Assembly (NCBI RefSeq): GCF_001877785.1
Contig: NZ_MINN01000074.1
Span: forward strand, 620,001-684,000
DNA: 64,000 bases
Direction: 5' to 3'
DNA from: Rossellomorea aquimaris
GTDB lineage: Bacteria; Bacillota; Bacilli; Bacillales; Bacillaceae_B
Positions 1 to 10,784 of this stretch are shown here, piece after piece (the stretch's first letter is position 1; every line of letters starts with the position of its first letter). Made by a program: the position numbers and the translations under genes. The notes beneath the pieces are model-generated. The model was not told where the DNA came from. It searched no databases and saw nothing but the letters and a program-made list of their open reading frames with translations.

Positions 1-991
1 CGACACTGCATCCCAGGATTTCCTTCGTTTCTTCAGCTGAAGCAAGTTCCACTGTTTCGGCATTCATGAAGTTCTTTACTTTAATATCATTTATTTGATG
101 ATCGCCGCGTGAAAGAATCAGTACATATTCATCGTCTACTTTAAACAATAATGACTTGATGCAGTTCTGCTCAGTTGACTGGAGGAAAGAAGCCACCTCT
201 TCAATCGTCTTGACACCCGGGGTCGATACTTTTTGTACGTCTTTCATGTCCTCATTTATAAGTGAATACGAATCCAGCACTTCTGCCATTTCAATATTCG
301 CAGCATACGCGGACTGATCAGAATAGGCAATCGTATCCTCTCCCACTTCTGAAAGAACCATGAACTCATGAGTGTCTTTCCCGCCCATTGCACCGGAATC
401 GGCGATTACCGCCCTGAAATTCAAACCGCATCGGGTAAAGATGTTTGTATAAGCCTGGAATATTTGCTCATACGTTTCATCAAGGCTTTCTGATGAAGAA
501 TGGAATGAGTATGCATCCTTCATAACAAATTCCCTGCCCCGCAGCAATCCAAAGCGAGGCCGTTTTTCATCACGATACTTCGTTTGGATTTGGTAAAGGG
601 TAAGAGGCAGACGCTTGTAGGATTTTATTTCATCTCTTACGATACTCGTTATCATTTCTTCATGAGTGGCGCCAAGTGCGAACTCCCGATCATGGCGGTC
701 ATTCATACGCATCAACTCAGGACCGTATGTCCCCCATCTCCCGGACTCTTTCCATAATTCCGATGGCTGAAGGGCAGGCATTAAGAGTTCTGCCGCACCG
801 ACGGCATCCAATTCTTCACGTACGATTTCCTCTACTTTTTTCAGGACCCTTTTCCCTAAAGGGAGAAAGCTGTATATCCCGCTAGCATTCTGTCTGATAT
901 ATCCTGCACGCAGCAAAAGCTGGTGGCTTTTTATTTCCGCATCCGCAGGCGTTTCTTTCAGGGTAGGGATCAATGTATTACGTTGCTTCAT
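1..991 (-). CDS. proS: prolyl-tRNA synthetase, 5' part (cut by window edge)
   Basis: Class II aminoacyl-tRNA synthetase that charges tRNA-Pro with proline in the cytosol. I translated this frame by hand from the ATG at 989-991; 330 codons are visible and remain open to base 1, so roughly the last 230 residues expected for a bacterial-type ProS (about 565) lie outside. Visible: the N-terminal catalytic region with [13 protein letters not shown] and [16 protein letters not shown], the class II motif 2 region [32 protein letters not shown], and the start of the inserted editing domain. A GAGGTG ribosome binding site lies about 8 bases upstream. It is the last gene after rseP, separated by a likely terminator. 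Confidence 0.95.
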   Translation of the reverse strand, partial: MKQRNTLIPTLKETPADAEIKSHQLLLRAGYIRQNASGIYSFLPLGKRVLKKVEEIVREELDAVGAAELLMPALQPSELWKESGRWGTYGPELMRMNDRHDREFALGATHEEMITSIVRDEIKSYKRLPLTLYQIQTKYRDEKRPRFGLLRGREFVMKDAYSFHSSSESLDETYEQIFQAYTNIFTRCGLNFRAVIADSGAMGGKDTHEFMVLSEVGEDTIAYSDQSAYAANIEMAEVLDSYSLINEDMKDVQKVSTPGVKTIEEVASFLQSTEQNCIKSLLFKVDDEYVLILSRGDHQINDIKVKNFMNAETVELASAEETKEILGCSV

Positions 992-1047
992 TTAGCAGCA
1001 CCTCAGTTACCAGATAATATATTTTAAATAATAATTATGTAATTCAT

Positions 1048-1076
1048 AAGAAAAGAACGGAGAAACGCTCTCCATT
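1048..1076 (-). terminator. probable intrinsic terminator between rseP and proS
   Basis: On the minus strand, AATGGAGA and TCTCCGTT form an 8-bp stem (one wobble pair) around a 5-base loop, followed by CTTTTCTT. It would stop or attenuate readthrough from rseP into proS. The U tract is interrupted, so strength is uncertain. Confidence 0.5.
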
Positions 1077-1101
1077 CCCTTCTCTATTTTATCTTAAATG
1101 A

Positions 1102-1151
1102 ACAGGCAGTTCTACCCTCATTTTCAGTAGAGAGAGGTAGAAACTGCCTGT
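1102..1151. repeat. inverted repeat downstream of rseP
   Basis: ACAGGCAGTTCTACC and GGTAGAAACTGCCTGT are inverted copies (15 paired bases, one bulge) around a 19-base loop, 36 bases after the rseP stop. No T tract follows on either strand, so it does not look like a simple terminator; it could protect the rseP mRNA 3' end or act jointly with the hairpin at 1048-1076. Confidence 0.6.
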
Positions 1152-1186
1152 GAATCTTTCGATATCATTAAATTGAATGATATATC

Positions 1187-2446
1187 TTATAAAAAGAATC
1201 GTTGAATATCATTCCAAGTAACGACCAGCATAAGCACCATTAAGAGGGCGAACCCTACAAAATGGACCATCCCTTCCATTTGACGGTCGACCGGTTTTCC
1301 ACGGACCGCCTCAATTGCGAAGAAAAGAAGGCGTCCGCCGTCAAGAGCAGGTATCGGGAGTAAATTCATAATACCCAGATTGATACTCAAAATAGCTGCC
1401 CACCTCATCAAATAGAAGATCCCTGATTTTGCCACAACATCTGTAGACTGATAAATCCCGACCGGTCCTGACAGCGCATCGATTGAGAATTCACCTGATA
1501 CAAGTTTCCCCAGAAGAACAAATATCATTTTCGTCCATTCATATGTCTGCTCTGCACTGTTGGTAACCACTTTCAAAGGAGACTTTTCAACCGGGCTGTG
1601 CACCCCTATTATCCCAATTTCTTTACCTTCAACTTCCTGGGGTTTAGGAGTGACGGAAAGTTCTTGTGTGGTTCCGCCGCGGTCTACGATGAAGTTAAGT
1701 TCATCTCCGGGATGTTTTTGGATGACAGTCACAATGTCTTCCCATGTGGAAATTTCTTTTCCATCAATGCTTTGAACGACATCATTCTTTTGCAATCCAG
1801 CTTCCCTCGCTGCTCCGTCTTCAGTGAGATTGCCCAGTACAGGATCATTAGTCGGCACTCCCTGAAGAAGTCCTACAAGCAGGAAGATGAAAAATGCCAG
1901 AATGAAATTAAACAGCGGACCGGCAAAGATGGCCATTGCCCGTTTCGGGAGAGATTTGGATGCAAACTGTCGATCCCACGGTGCAATCTGTGTTTCTACG
2001 CCGTCTTCAACGAAGACAGCCTCACGTGAAATGTCAAATTTCTTTAAAATCTCATCTTCATCTTCTTCGTATCCCCGGATATAAAGTCCATGCTCTAAAT
2101 CCGCATCTTCAACTTCTATTACTCGGATATTCGGATATCGGTCTTTATTATTCAGGACGATTTTTTTTATCTTTTCATCCCCGTCCATTACAAGACCGAT
2201 TCGATGTCCAGCCTTCAGTTCAACCATTTCAGGATCTTCTCCGGCCATGCGGACGAATCCCCCAAGCGGCAGCAGTCTGATCGTGTATGTTGTTTCGTCT
2301 TTTTTGAATGAAAACACTTTAGGACCGAAGCCTATCGCAAATTCACGGCATAGTATACCGGCACGCTTAGCGAAGATCAAGTGGCCCAGCTCATGAAAGA
2401 AAACTAAAGCGCCAAAAATAACGATAAAGGCAATTACTGTTTGCAA
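1187..2446 (-). CDS. rseP: site-2 intramembrane metalloprotease RseP/RasP
   Basis: Membrane zinc protease that cleaves transmembrane anchors such as anti-sigma factors and signal-peptide remnants (RasP in B. subtilis). The zinc motif HELGH sits in the first membrane helix, a PDZ domain lies mid-protein (around EAGLQKNDVVQSIDGKEI), and the second catalytic motif NLLPIPALDGGRLLF is near the C-terminus, followed by the conserved end VTWNDIQRFFL. About 419 residues, family-typical. The reading frame is open to a GTG at 2456-2458, but an AAAGGTGG ribosome binding site lies 8 bases before the TTG at 2444-2446, which also matches the start of relatives; I chose TTG. Gene order uppS-cdsA-dxr-rseP-proS is the usual Bacillus order. 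Confidence 0.95.
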   Translation of the reverse strand: MQTVIAFIVIFGALVFFHELGHLIFAKRAGILCREFAIGFGPKVFSFKKDETTYTIRLLPLGGFVRMAGEDPEMVELKAGHRIGLVMDGDEKIKKIVLNNKDRYPNIRVIEVEDADLEHGLYIRGYEEDEDEILKKFDISREAVFVEDGVETQIAPWDRQFASKSLPKRAMAIFAGPLFNFILAFFIFLLVGLLQGVPTNDPVLGNLTEDGAAREAGLQKNDVVQSIDGKEISTWEDIVTVIQKHPGDELNFIVDRGGTTQELSVTPKPQEVEGKEIGIIGVHSPVEKSPLKVVTNSAEQTYEWTKMIFVLLGKLVSGEFSIDALSGPVGIYQSTDVVAKSGIFYLMRWAAILSINLGIMNLLPIPALDGGRLLFFAIEAVRGKPVDRQMEGMVHFVGFALLMVLMLVVTWNDIQRFFL

Positions 2447-2519
2447 ATAAAAAACCACCTTTTAATAACCTGGTCTCTTCAGGCCTGATAAGTACAAATC
2501 TTCAACGAAAAAAATGTCT

Positions 2520-2548
2520 AATATAATACTACGTTACTGTACAAGCAA
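2520..2548 (-). promoter_or_regulatory. candidate sigma-A promoter upstream of rseP
   Basis: Between dxr and rseP the minus strand has TTGCTT, a 17-base spacer, then TATATT (5 of 6 matches to the -10 consensus). The -35 is weak. It would give rseP-proS a promoter of their own within the isoprenoid/phospholipid gene run. Confidence 0.35.
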
Positions 2549-2567
2549 TCATGCACAAGCCTGTTAT

Positions 2568-3713
2568 TTAAATCCAGCGTGCAACGGTTAATCTTGTCTG
2601 CCTATCGATTTCGCGAATGGTCTCGAGATCAGGATTCTGAATCACTTCATGATTGTCTAAAGCTCTTTCTATCAGATCTTCAATACCCAGGAAAGATATT
2701 TTCTTATCCAGAAATAGTGAAACCGCAGCTTCATTGGCTGCATTCAAGACAGTTGTCATGCTTCCCCCTGTGCGGCCTGCTTCGTAAGCAAACCGAAGGC
2801 ATCTGAAACGCTCCAGATCCATCTTTTCGAAATGCAGTTTTCCGATCTCCGCCAAGTCAAGCCGCTTTGCTCCAGCTCGTTCCAGCCGGTCAGGATATGT
2901 CAATGCATATTGGATCGGTGTACGCATATCCGGTGTGCCCAGCTGGGCCATGACGGATGTATCATGAAATTGTATCATTGAATGAATGATACTTTCCCTG
3001 TGCTGCAATACATCTATTTTATCGTAAGGGATATCGAACAGCCAATGTGCCTCTATCACTTCCAGTCCCTTATTCATCATGGATGCAGAATCAATGGTGA
3101 TTTTCGCACCCATCGACCAGTTCGGATGATTGAGTGCTTCGTTAACCGTCACACCAGCAAGATCTTCCCTTGTACGATCCCTGAAGCTGCCTCCTGAAGC
3201 GGTTATAATCAATTTTTCTATATTCTTTTCTTTTTCCCCTTGAAGTGCCTGGAAAATCGCAGAGTGTTCACTGTCTACCGGCAATAACGCCACGCCTTTT
3301 TCTCTTGCTGCTTCCATTACAATATGGCCGGCGGTTACCAACGTTTCTTTATTGGCGATCGCGATTATTTTACCCGCTTCAATAGCCTGAAGCGTTGGAT
3401 AAAGCCCTACACTTCCAAGCACCGCATTTACAAGGATATCTGAATCCTGATGGCACGCCACCTGAACCAGCCCTTCTTCCCCCGATAAAATCTTTACACC
3501 CGAAGGAACCTCTTTCCTAAGAGTATCGGCGTCTTCCTTTAGCTGAACCGATACCATGAGGGGGTTGAACTCCGCGATCATTTTTCTTGCACCATCTATA
3601 TTTTTCCCTACTGAAAAAGCAGTCAGCTTGAATTCCTCAGGGTGTTCTCTTATTACATCCAGTGTCTGGGTCCCGATCGAACCCGTTGCACCCATCAAAC
3701 TTATTTTTTTCAA
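2568..3713 (-). CDS. dxr: 1-deoxy-D-xylulose-5-phosphate reductoisomerase
   Basis: Second enzyme of the MEP isoprenoid pathway: it rearranges and reduces DXP to 2-C-methyl-D-erythritol 4-phosphate with NADPH and a divalent metal. Visible: N-terminal nucleotide-binding [14 protein letters not shown], metal ligands D147 and E149 in [10 protein letters not shown], the substrate loop [15 protein letters not shown], and the conserved block NPHWS-like [26 protein letters not shown] with metal ligand E218. 381 residues, full length. The start codon is TTG at 3711-3713, preceded by GGGAGGAGAG at good spacing; no ATG fits. Adjacent uppS consumes products of the same pathway, so the cluster links isoprenoid precursor supply to the cell-wall lipid carrier. 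Confidence 0.97.
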   Translation of the reverse strand: MKKISLMGATGSIGTQTLDVIREHPEEFKLTAFSVGKNIDGARKMIAEFNPLMVSVQLKEDADTLRKEVPSGVKILSGEEGLVQVACHQDSDILVNAVLGSVGLYPTLQAIEAGKIIAIANKETLVTAGHIVMEAAREKGVALLPVDSEHSAIFQALQGEKEKNIEKLIITASGGSFRDRTREDLAGVTVNEALNHPNWSMGAKITIDSASMMNKGLEVIEAHWLFDIPYDKIDVLQHRESIIHSMIQFHDTSVMAQLGTPDMRTPIQYALTYPDRLERAGAKRLDLAEIGKLHFEKMDLERFRCLRFAYEAGRTGGSMTTVLNAANEAAVSLFLDKKISFLGIEDLIERALDNHEVIQNPDLETIREIDRQTRLTVARWI

Positions 3714-3749
3714 TACTTACTCTCCTCCCGCTCTCACCCTTCCCATCTT

Positions 3750-4538
3750 TTACAAAAGGAAATAAAGAAGGGGTAAAACAAATAATAGACTGTCGAACCT
3801 GTCCAGCATTCCGCCATGTCCCGGCAGTAAGTGACCTGAATCCTTCACTTTGTAATGACGTTTCAACGCTGATTCCACCAAGTCTCCCATCTGACCGAAT
3901 ATCGACAGTATGGCCGTAACGACAATCAGTTTCGGTATGGACATGTCCAGGTCACTGAAGAATGTCATGATGACTCCGACGATGATGGCGCAGACCACGC
4001 CCCCAAAAAATCCCTCAATCGTTTTATTGGGACTGATATGCGGCCATAGTTTTTTCTTTCCGATCGCTTTACCGATGAAGTAAGCGCCTGAGTCAGTCGC
4101 CCAGATAATGAACAGGGCATAGAAAATTAAGTTAGCGCCGTTTTCAAGGAAACGAATTTCCATAAAGTAAAAATACCCGATCCCGACGTACAAAACGCTC
4201 AATAGCGCATAAGCCACATCATCGAACGTAAAACGATTCTTCGTGATGACCGTAAAAGTCAGAAAGATCAAAACGGCAAAAAACGCCAGCTCAATCTTCG
4301 AATAGCCGACATTGCTGATGACCCCTATGTATATATCGGGTATTAAAAATACCCATAGTATTCCCAGTGATATCAATCCCGGTATGGAATAGATTTTAAA
4401 CCCTCTCATTTTCAGTGCTTCATAAAGACTGATTGACGCAATCAGGTACATCAATATGATAAATGGAGATTTACCATAAAGGATGATGGGTAAAAATACC
4501 GCTGCTGCAATGATTGCAGTGATAATTCTTTGTTTCAT
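3750..4538 (-). CDS. cdsA: phosphatidate cytidylyltransferase
   Basis: Integral membrane enzyme that makes CDP-diacylglycerol from phosphatidic acid and CTP, the branch point to phosphatidylglycerol and phosphatidylethanolamine. 262 residues with about seven to eight hydrophobic segments. The family signature is visible near the C-terminus: a KKKLWPHISPNKTIEG loop, then GQMGDLVESALKRHYKVKDSG and LPGHGGMLDRFDSLLF. Its ATG overlaps the uppS stop by one base (TAATG), so the two are translationally coupled. dxr follows 36 bases downstream. Confidence 0.97.
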   Translation of the reverse strand: MKQRIITAIIAAAVFLPIILYGKSPFIILMYLIASISLYEALKMRGFKIYSIPGLISLGILWVFLIPDIYIGVISNVGYSKIELAFFAVLIFLTFTVITKNRFTFDDVAYALLSVLYVGIGYFYFMEIRFLENGANLIFYALFIIWATDSGAYFIGKAIGKKKLWPHISPNKTIEGFFGGVVCAIIVGVIMTFFSDLDMSIPKLIVVTAILSIFGQMGDLVESALKRHYKVKDSGHLLPGHGGMLDRFDSLLFVLPLLYFLL

Positions 4539-5329
4539 TATGATTCCTCACTTTTTATACCGCCGAATCTTCTTGAACGACCTTGATATGCTTCAATTGC
4601 TTCTGTGAATTGTTCTTTACCGAAATCCGGCCATAAACACTCTGTAAACCAAAATTCCGTGTACGCCAACTGCCAAAGCATAAAATTACTCAATCGAATC
4701 TCACCGCTGGTCCGGATCAGCAGATCAGGATCTTTCAACTCTTTGGTCATTAAATAAGTTGAAAATATTTCCTCATTCAATTGTTTTTCATCTAGTATAC
4801 CATTTTGCACGTCATTTAAGACATGCCTTATTGAATCAAGTATTTCTGCACGGCTCCCATAATTCAAGGCGAAGTTCAATATAAGCCCGTCATTTTCTTT
4901 AGTTGCTTCAATTGCCTTGCTTACTGCCTTTAATGTATGCGGCGGAATTTCTTCTTTATTTCCCATCATTTTAACCTGAACATTTTCTTCAACCAGTTCA
5001 GGCAGGAACGTACCGAGAAATTCTTCCGGAAGTTTCATGAGAAACTCCACTTCCATCTTGGGACGTTTCCAGTTCTCGGTCGAAAATGCATATAAAGTCA
5101 AAGCTTCAATCCCTAATTCATTTGCCAGTTTTGTAATTCTGCGGACACATTTCATACCTTCGTGGTGCCCTGCAACTCTTGGAAGAGCTCTTTTCTGAGC
5201 CCAGCGGCCGTTGCCGTCCATGATTATGGCGACATGACCCGGGATTGGATGCTTCGCCAGTTCTAGGAATCGTTCTTCAACATCTTCATTATTCTGTTGT
5301 CGTTTCCATTGTTTAAGCTTGTTTAGCAT
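4538..5329 (-). CDS. uppS: undecaprenyl diphosphate synthase (cis-prenyltransferase)
   Basis: Makes the C55 undecaprenyl diphosphate carrier used for peptidoglycan and teichoic acid by adding eight isopentenyl units to farnesyl diphosphate. Visible: the catalytic loop HVAIIMDGNGRWAQ with D38, the helix FSTENWKRP, GSRAEI, and the C-terminal block LIRTSGEIRLSNFMLWQ. 263 residues, typical. Start ATG 5327-5329 has GGAGGAAATCTT directly upstream. A strong terminator (5481-5530) separates it from frr, so uppS should start a new transcript, but no convincing promoter was seen in the AT-rich 150 bases between. Confidence 0.97.
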   Translation of the reverse strand: MLNKLKQWKRQQNNEDVEERFLELAKHPIPGHVAIIMDGNGRWAQKRALPRVAGHHEGMKCVRRITKLANELGIEALTLYAFSTENWKRPKMEVEFLMKLPEEFLGTFLPELVEENVQVKMMGNKEEIPPHTLKAVSKAIEATKENDGLILNFALNYGSRAEILDSIRHVLNDVQNGILDEKQLNEEIFSTYLMTKELKDPDLLIRTSGEIRLSNFMLWQLAYTEFWFTECLWPDFGKEQFTEAIEAYQGRSRRFGGIKSEES

Positions 5330-5480
5330 AAGATTTCCTCCACCAACAATCCAAAAAATATTTACCTATACTATCATATCAAAAAACAAAGAAGATATCT
5401 TCAAGAAAATCCTTTATGCTGTTAAGCACAAACAAGTAATATTCTTATATTCAGCGGTTATTTATAAACGCCGCGTGCTT

Positions 5481-5530
5481 AAAAAAGGGCCGTCCGATAA
5501 GGAATTTGAGTTCGCTTATTGGACAGCCCC
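5481..5530 (-). terminator. strong intrinsic terminator after frr
   Basis: On the minus strand a stem of about 15 bp (GGGGCTGTCCAATAAG pairing with CTTATCGGACGGCCC) encloses a 13-base loop and is followed by TTTTTT. It closes the pyrH-frr transcript. Confidence 0.9.
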
Positions 5531-5548
5531 TTCATTTTATATATCGGA

Positions 5549-6105
5549 TCAGACTTCTAAGATTTCTTTTTCTTTATCTTTTGCAATGCCATCGATTTTT
5601 GCGATGCTCTCGTCAGTGGCTTTCTGAACATCATCAGAGTATCCGCGGAGATCGTCTTCCGTGATATCCCCATTTTTCTCTTTCTTTTTCAAATCGTCAT
5701 TTGCATCACGGCGGATGTTACGGATTGCAACTTTTGCATCTTCTGCTTCCTTTTTCACAAGTTTGACAAGCTCTTTCCGGCGCTCTTCCGTCAATGCAGG
5801 GACCACGATGCGAAGGATATTACCGTCACTTGTTGGTGTGATTCCCAAGTCTGACTTCAGGATCGCTTTCTCGATATCACCTAATGAAGATTTGTCATAC
5901 GGTTGAATGACAAGCATCCTTGCTTCCGGAATAGAGATACCCGCCAATTGATTCACGGGCGTCGGAGCACCGTAATAATCAACTGTGATTTTATCAAGCA
6001 ATGAAGCATTGGCTCTTCCCGCGCGGATGCTGGCCAATTCACGGGAAAATGTTTGAATGGCTTTTGTCATTCTTTCTTTTGCATTTGCGATGATTGTATT
6101 TGGCA

Positions 6106-6106
<1 letters not shown>
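5549..6106 (-). CDS. frr: ribosome recycling factor
   Basis: Splits post-termination ribosomes together with EF-G so that subunits can be reused. 185 residues, the standard length; the near tRNA-shaped three-helix protein shows the conserved [31 protein letters not shown] and [33 protein letters not shown] blocks. Its ATG overlaps the pyrH stop by one base (TAATG), indicating translational coupling. A strong terminator follows 18 bases after the stop. Confidence 0.98.
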
Positions 6107-6894
<788 letters not shown>

Positions 6895-6922
6895 TTAGAG
6901 ATGTATAACTTCCTTAATCCGA

Positions 6923-7804
6923 TTACTTCTTAACCTGGCTCATTACTTCTTCAGCAAAGTTGTCTTGACGCTTTTCAAGACCTTCTCCAACTTCGTAACG
7001 GATGAAGTCTGTCAAAGTAGCTTTGTTGGACTCAAGATATTGACGTACCTTTTGATCAGGATTCTTAACGAAAGCCTGGTCAAGGATACAGATATCTTCA
7101 AAGTATTTTCCAAGGCGGCCTTCCACCATTTTTTCAACGATGTTTTCAGGCTTGCCTTCGTTAAGTGCCTGCTGCTTAAGAACTTCACGCTCACGCTCAA
7201 CTTCTTCTGCAGATACTTGGTCACGTGAAACATATTTAGGGTTTAAGGCAGCTGCGTGCATAGCAACGTCTTTCGCTACGCCTGCATCAGTTGTACCTTC
7301 AACTACAGAAAGAACGCCGATGCGGCCGCCCATGTGCAGGTACTCACCGAAAGCTGCGTTATCGCCTTTTGTGCGGATTTCAAAACGGCGCAAAGTGATC
7401 TTTTCACCGATTTTAGCGATAGCTGTGTTGATGAATTCAGTAACTGTAGAACCGTTTTTCATCTTTTGATCCATCGCTTCTTCCACAGAAGCTGGTTTTT
7501 CAGCAAGCAGATGCTCTGCAAGTTCGCTGACCAGGTTTTGGAAGTTTTCGTTCTTCGCAACGAAGTCAGTTTCAGCATTCACTTCAAGGATGATGGCAGT
7601 GTTGCCTTCACTTGTGATGAAAGTAGTTCCTTCAGCAGCGATGCGGTCAGCTTTTTTAGCTGCTTTCGCGATCCCTTTTTCACGAAGGAAATCAATTGCT
7701 TTGTCCATATCTCCGTCAGTTTCAGTTAACGCCTTTTTACAATCCATCATACCAGCGCCGGTTTTTTCACGAAGTTCTTTAACCATTTGTGCAGTAATTG
7801 CCAT
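6923..7804 (-). CDS. tsf: translation elongation factor Ts
   Basis: Nucleotide exchange factor that regenerates EF-Tu-GTP. 293 residues from the ATG at 7802-7804, identical in length to the B. subtilis protein; AAGGAGG lies 9 bases upstream, which rules out the longer in-frame start at 7846. Visible: N-terminal UBA-like [20 protein letters not shown], then INFLREKG-like [21 protein letters not shown], the EF-Tu contact region [11 protein letters not shown], and two core subdomains. A terminator after rpsB precedes it, so some tsf transcription must come from readthrough or from an unseen promoter in 7805-7956. Confidence 0.98.
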   Translation of the reverse strand: MAITAQMVKELREKTGAGMMDCKKALTETDGDMDKAIDFLREKGIAKAAKKADRIAAEGTTFITSEGNTAIILEVNAETDFVAKNENFQNLVSELAEHLLAEKPASVEEAMDQKMKNGSTVTEFINTAIAKIGEKITLRRFEIRTKGDNAAFGEYLHMGGRIGVLSVVEGTTDAGVAKDVAMHAAALNPKYVSRDQVSAEEVEREREVLKQQALNEGKPENIVEKMVEGRLGKYFEDICILDQAFVKNPDQKVRQYLESNKATLTDFIRYEVGEGLEKRQDNFAEEVMSQVKK

Positions 7805-7956
7805 AGTGGGTTTCCTCCTTAGTTTAACTATGTAGACTTGAATCATTTCTGCTAGTCAGTATGAACGATTATTCGCTTGTTCATTCCGCAGCATGGAGAT
7901 GATCAGTCATAGACCGATATCCATGGAATAGAGGACATCGAATGGGCATACTCTTT

Positions 7957-7994
7957 AAAAAAAGGTGATAAGGGTAAGTCCCTCTTATCACCTT
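7957..7994 (-). terminator. intrinsic terminator/attenuator between rpsB and tsf
   Basis: AAGGTGATAAG and CTTATCACCTT form a perfect 11-bp stem with an 11-base loop, followed by TTTTTTT on the minus strand. It lies only 10 bases after the rpsB stop and probably sets a higher rpsB than tsf output. Confidence 0.85.
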
Positions 7995-8003
7995 CTCTTT
8001 AAA

Positions 8004-8723
<720 letters not shown>

Positions 8724-8832
8724 CTAATGGTTTTAATTTTCCTCCTCCGTTTCCGTCATCTTGGAGCAGAAACTATCCTTCTGAATAGCACCATCCACTC
8801 AATCGAGAAACGTGTGTAGTCACACCATGAAT

Positions 8833-8861
8833 ACTATAGCATACCTCTTTTGCCCAGGCAA
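8833..8861 (-). promoter_or_regulatory. sigma-A promoter of rpsB
   Basis: On the minus strand TTGCCT (-35), 17-base spacer, TATAGT (-10) with a TGC extension just upstream. It sits immediately after the swrB stop codon and leaves a 5' leader of about 115 bases before rpsB. The leader has enough room for a structured S2-binding site, but I could not establish a fold. Confidence 0.8.
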
Positions 8862-8868
8862 GGATTTA

Positions 8869-9390
8869 TTATGACTTTTGATTAAATTTAATAAGTAGTT
8901 CAATCTCGGTTATTCCTTTTCCGAGTTTTTTTGCTATATCTTCAATGGAAAGACCCTTCTCATATAAATGTAATACCTGTGAAATAAGTGTTTCTTCCTC
9001 TATGACTTCCGGTAGAATCGGCGTCCATCCATTTTCCTGGTCCGTCACTCCGGCCGGCGAATTGTTCTTATACGCCTTTGCAGCATTCAGACGCTTGTTG
9101 GCTGGGGAAACGTGTCCCATGTCAGCGGGAGCAGCTTCGAAATCAGCCTCAGACTTGTCCCTTTGTGGTGCACCACTGCCTTTACGCTGGTGGAAACTGT
9201 CAATAAAAGCTTCATTCTCTTCTTTCATTTCTATGAGGTATGCTGATATCGTCTCTTCCATCTCTTCAATCATTTTCCCCTGGCGCCTTTCCAAATCAAC
9301 ATACCTGTTCTGCCTTGTATAGAGGACCACGATGGCAAGGAGACAAATGATATTGAGCAGAAACGAAACAAATAATAAAAAAGTGGACAT
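8869..9390 (-). CDS. swrB: swarming motility protein SwrB
   Basis: Last gene of the fla/che operon. In B. subtilis SwrB promotes flagellar export apparatus activation and sigma-D activity, and is needed for swarming. 173 residues from the ATG at 9388-9390 (AGGTGATATC upstream); the frame extends to 9417 but without a better ribosome binding site. Visible: one N-terminal membrane helix (STFLLFVSFLLNIICLLAIVVLY), a charged coiled-coil region, a low-complexity middle, and a C-terminal helix-turn-helix-like DUF6115 block GLSIEDIAKKLGKGITEIE. Assignment rests on position after sigD and on this architecture. Confidence 0.85.
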   Translation of the reverse strand: MSTFLLFVSFLLNIICLLAIVVLYTRQNRYVDLERRQGKMIEEMEETISAYLIEMKEENEAFIDSFHQRKGSGAPQRDKSEADFEAAPADMGHVSPANKRLNAAKAYKNNSPAGVTDQENGWTPILPEVIEEETLISQVLHLYEKGLSIEDIAKKLGKGITEIELLIKFNQKS

Positions 9391-9500
9391 GATATCACCT
9401 GTTCTTGGTTTTGGCATAAAAAAGACTCTACATTTTCATAAGAAGACAGGAACAGCCTTTCAGTCTTACAAATCTTCTCTGTTATTTCTCCTTTAGAAGG

Positions 9501-10259
9501 TCAGGAGTCAAGAAGGTTTCTCAATTTATAAATGGCCTTTGAATGGATTTGTGAGATCCTTGACGTTGAAAGCTTCATGATTTCACCGATTTCTGTCAGA
9601 GTCAATTCCTCTTTATAAAATAAACTTAACACAAGTTGTTCTTTTTCTGATAGTTTCCCAATGGTCAGTTCCAGCTCTGTCAAACTCTCTCCTTTTAAAA
9701 TTTCCTCTTCGGGAGAGAGTGTTTTATGATCCTTCAATGAATAGCTCTGGGTTTCATGATCTTCATCCGTAAGCTGGTCATCCATGGATAATACATTGGC
9801 AAAAAAGTGTTCATTGGTTATCTGATAGACATCCTCAGCTGACATTTCCAATTCCCTCGCTACTTCTTCTGCACTTACATGCCTGAGATGCCTTTGTTCG
9901 AGCTCAAGGATTTTCGATTCGATTCTTTTAGCTTTATCCCGTGTCGAGCGGGGGAGCCAATCTTCTTTCCTTAAACCGTCAAGTATCGCTCCTCTTACCC
10001 GGAAAGAAGCATATGTATCAAATTTCAAATCCCTGGACGGGTCGAATTTCTGAAGGGCGTCGAGCAATCCCATCAACCCGAGACTTTTAATATCTTCTCT
10101 CGAGACGTTTTTCGGCAGGCCGACTGAAATCCGCGCGACATGGTAGGATACAAGCGGCATATATTTCTTTACCAACAAATCACCCGCCTCTGTATCGCGG
10201 TTTGATATCCATTTATCCCAATAGTGTTGTTCCTCGGTCCGAGCGGGCTGCTGAGACAT
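9501..10259 (-). CDS. sigD: flagellar sigma factor SigD (FliA family)
   Basis: Sigma-28 type factor that directs RNA polymerase to late flagellar, chemotaxis and autolysin genes. 252 residues. Visible: region 2 GLLDALQKFDPSRDLKFDTYASFRVRGAILDGLRKEDW with the -10 recognition part, region 3 around KRIESKILELEQR, and the region 4 helix-turn-helix LTLTEIGEIMKLSTSRISQIHSKAI. GGAGGAGGAGTCTT precedes the ATG. In B. subtilis its distal place in the fla/che operon limits expression and makes cells switch between motile and chained states; the same position is kept here, roughly 26 kb from the promoter. Confidence 0.97.
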   Translation of the reverse strand: MSQQPARTEEQHYWDKWISNRDTEAGDLLVKKYMPLVSYHVARISVGLPKNVSREDIKSLGLMGLLDALQKFDPSRDLKFDTYASFRVRGAILDGLRKEDWLPRSTRDKAKRIESKILELEQRHLRHVSAEEVARELEMSAEDVYQITNEHFFANVLSMDDQLTDEDHETQSYSLKDHKTLSPEEEILKGESLTELELTIGKLSEKEQLVLSLFYKEELTLTEIGEIMKLSTSRISQIHSKAIYKLRNLLDS

Positions 10260-10286
10260 AAGACTCCTCCTCCATAAATTTTTGAC

Positions 10287-10784
10287 CTACAATATTTTAA
10301 TTCCCTCATTCACGGTCCTTACCTGCAGGGTGAAATCCGAAACAAAGAATTCAATTGTCCTCCCTTTGCTTCCTCCTACATCCTCCCCGATGACGGGTAT
10401 GTTGTTTTTCTCAAGTATTTCTCTCACAGCTTCTACATTCCGGGGACCAATTCTCATCCTGTCGCTCTTTGATGAAAGCTGGAACATCTGGGCTCCTCCG
10501 GCCATTTTACATTTCAGCCGGTGAAGGGCCGCCCCCATCCCCTTCAGACTGCGTATCAATTCCTCCACGCCTGAATCTGCATATTTAGCTGAGTTAAGCG
10601 GTCCTTCTTTGGCAATCGCGGAACTTGGAAGCATGACATGCACCATGCCGGCAATCCCTACGGTATCGTCATATAAAACGACCCCTACACAAGAACCCAA
10701 TCCCGAAGTACGTATCGAACCGATGCCCCTTACAGTATTCATATCAGCGATGCCTACTTTTACGACAGTTTCTATCAGTGTCAT
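10287..10784 (-). CDS. cheD: chemoreceptor glutamine deamidase CheD
   Basis: Deamidates glutamines in chemoreceptors and, with CheC, takes part in adaptation. 165 residues. The catalytic residues are present: C32 in GLGSCVGVVLYD and H49 in GMVHVMLPSS, with the conserved GGAQMF and IGPRNVEAVREIL blocks. The ATG overlaps the cheC stop (ATGA), so the CheC-CheD partners are translationally coupled. Confidence 0.97.
   Translation of the reverse strand: MTLIETVVKVGIADMNTVRGIGSIRTSGLGSCVGVVLYDDTVGIAGMVHVMLPSSAIAKEGPLNSAKYADSGVEELIRSLKGMGAALHRLKCKMAGGAQMFQLSSKSDRMRIGPRNVEAVREILEKNNIPVIGEDVGGSKGRTIEFFVSDFTLQVRTVNEGIKIL

Noticed and set aside
1598-2280. Plus-strand frames of up to 143 residues opposite rseP
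   Set aside because: Antisense shadows of a well-supported conserved gene.
5330-5480. Promoter for uppS
   Set aside because: Several AT-rich candidates (for example TTGAAG followed by TGATAT or TATGAT) have poor spacing or poor matches; none could be preferred.
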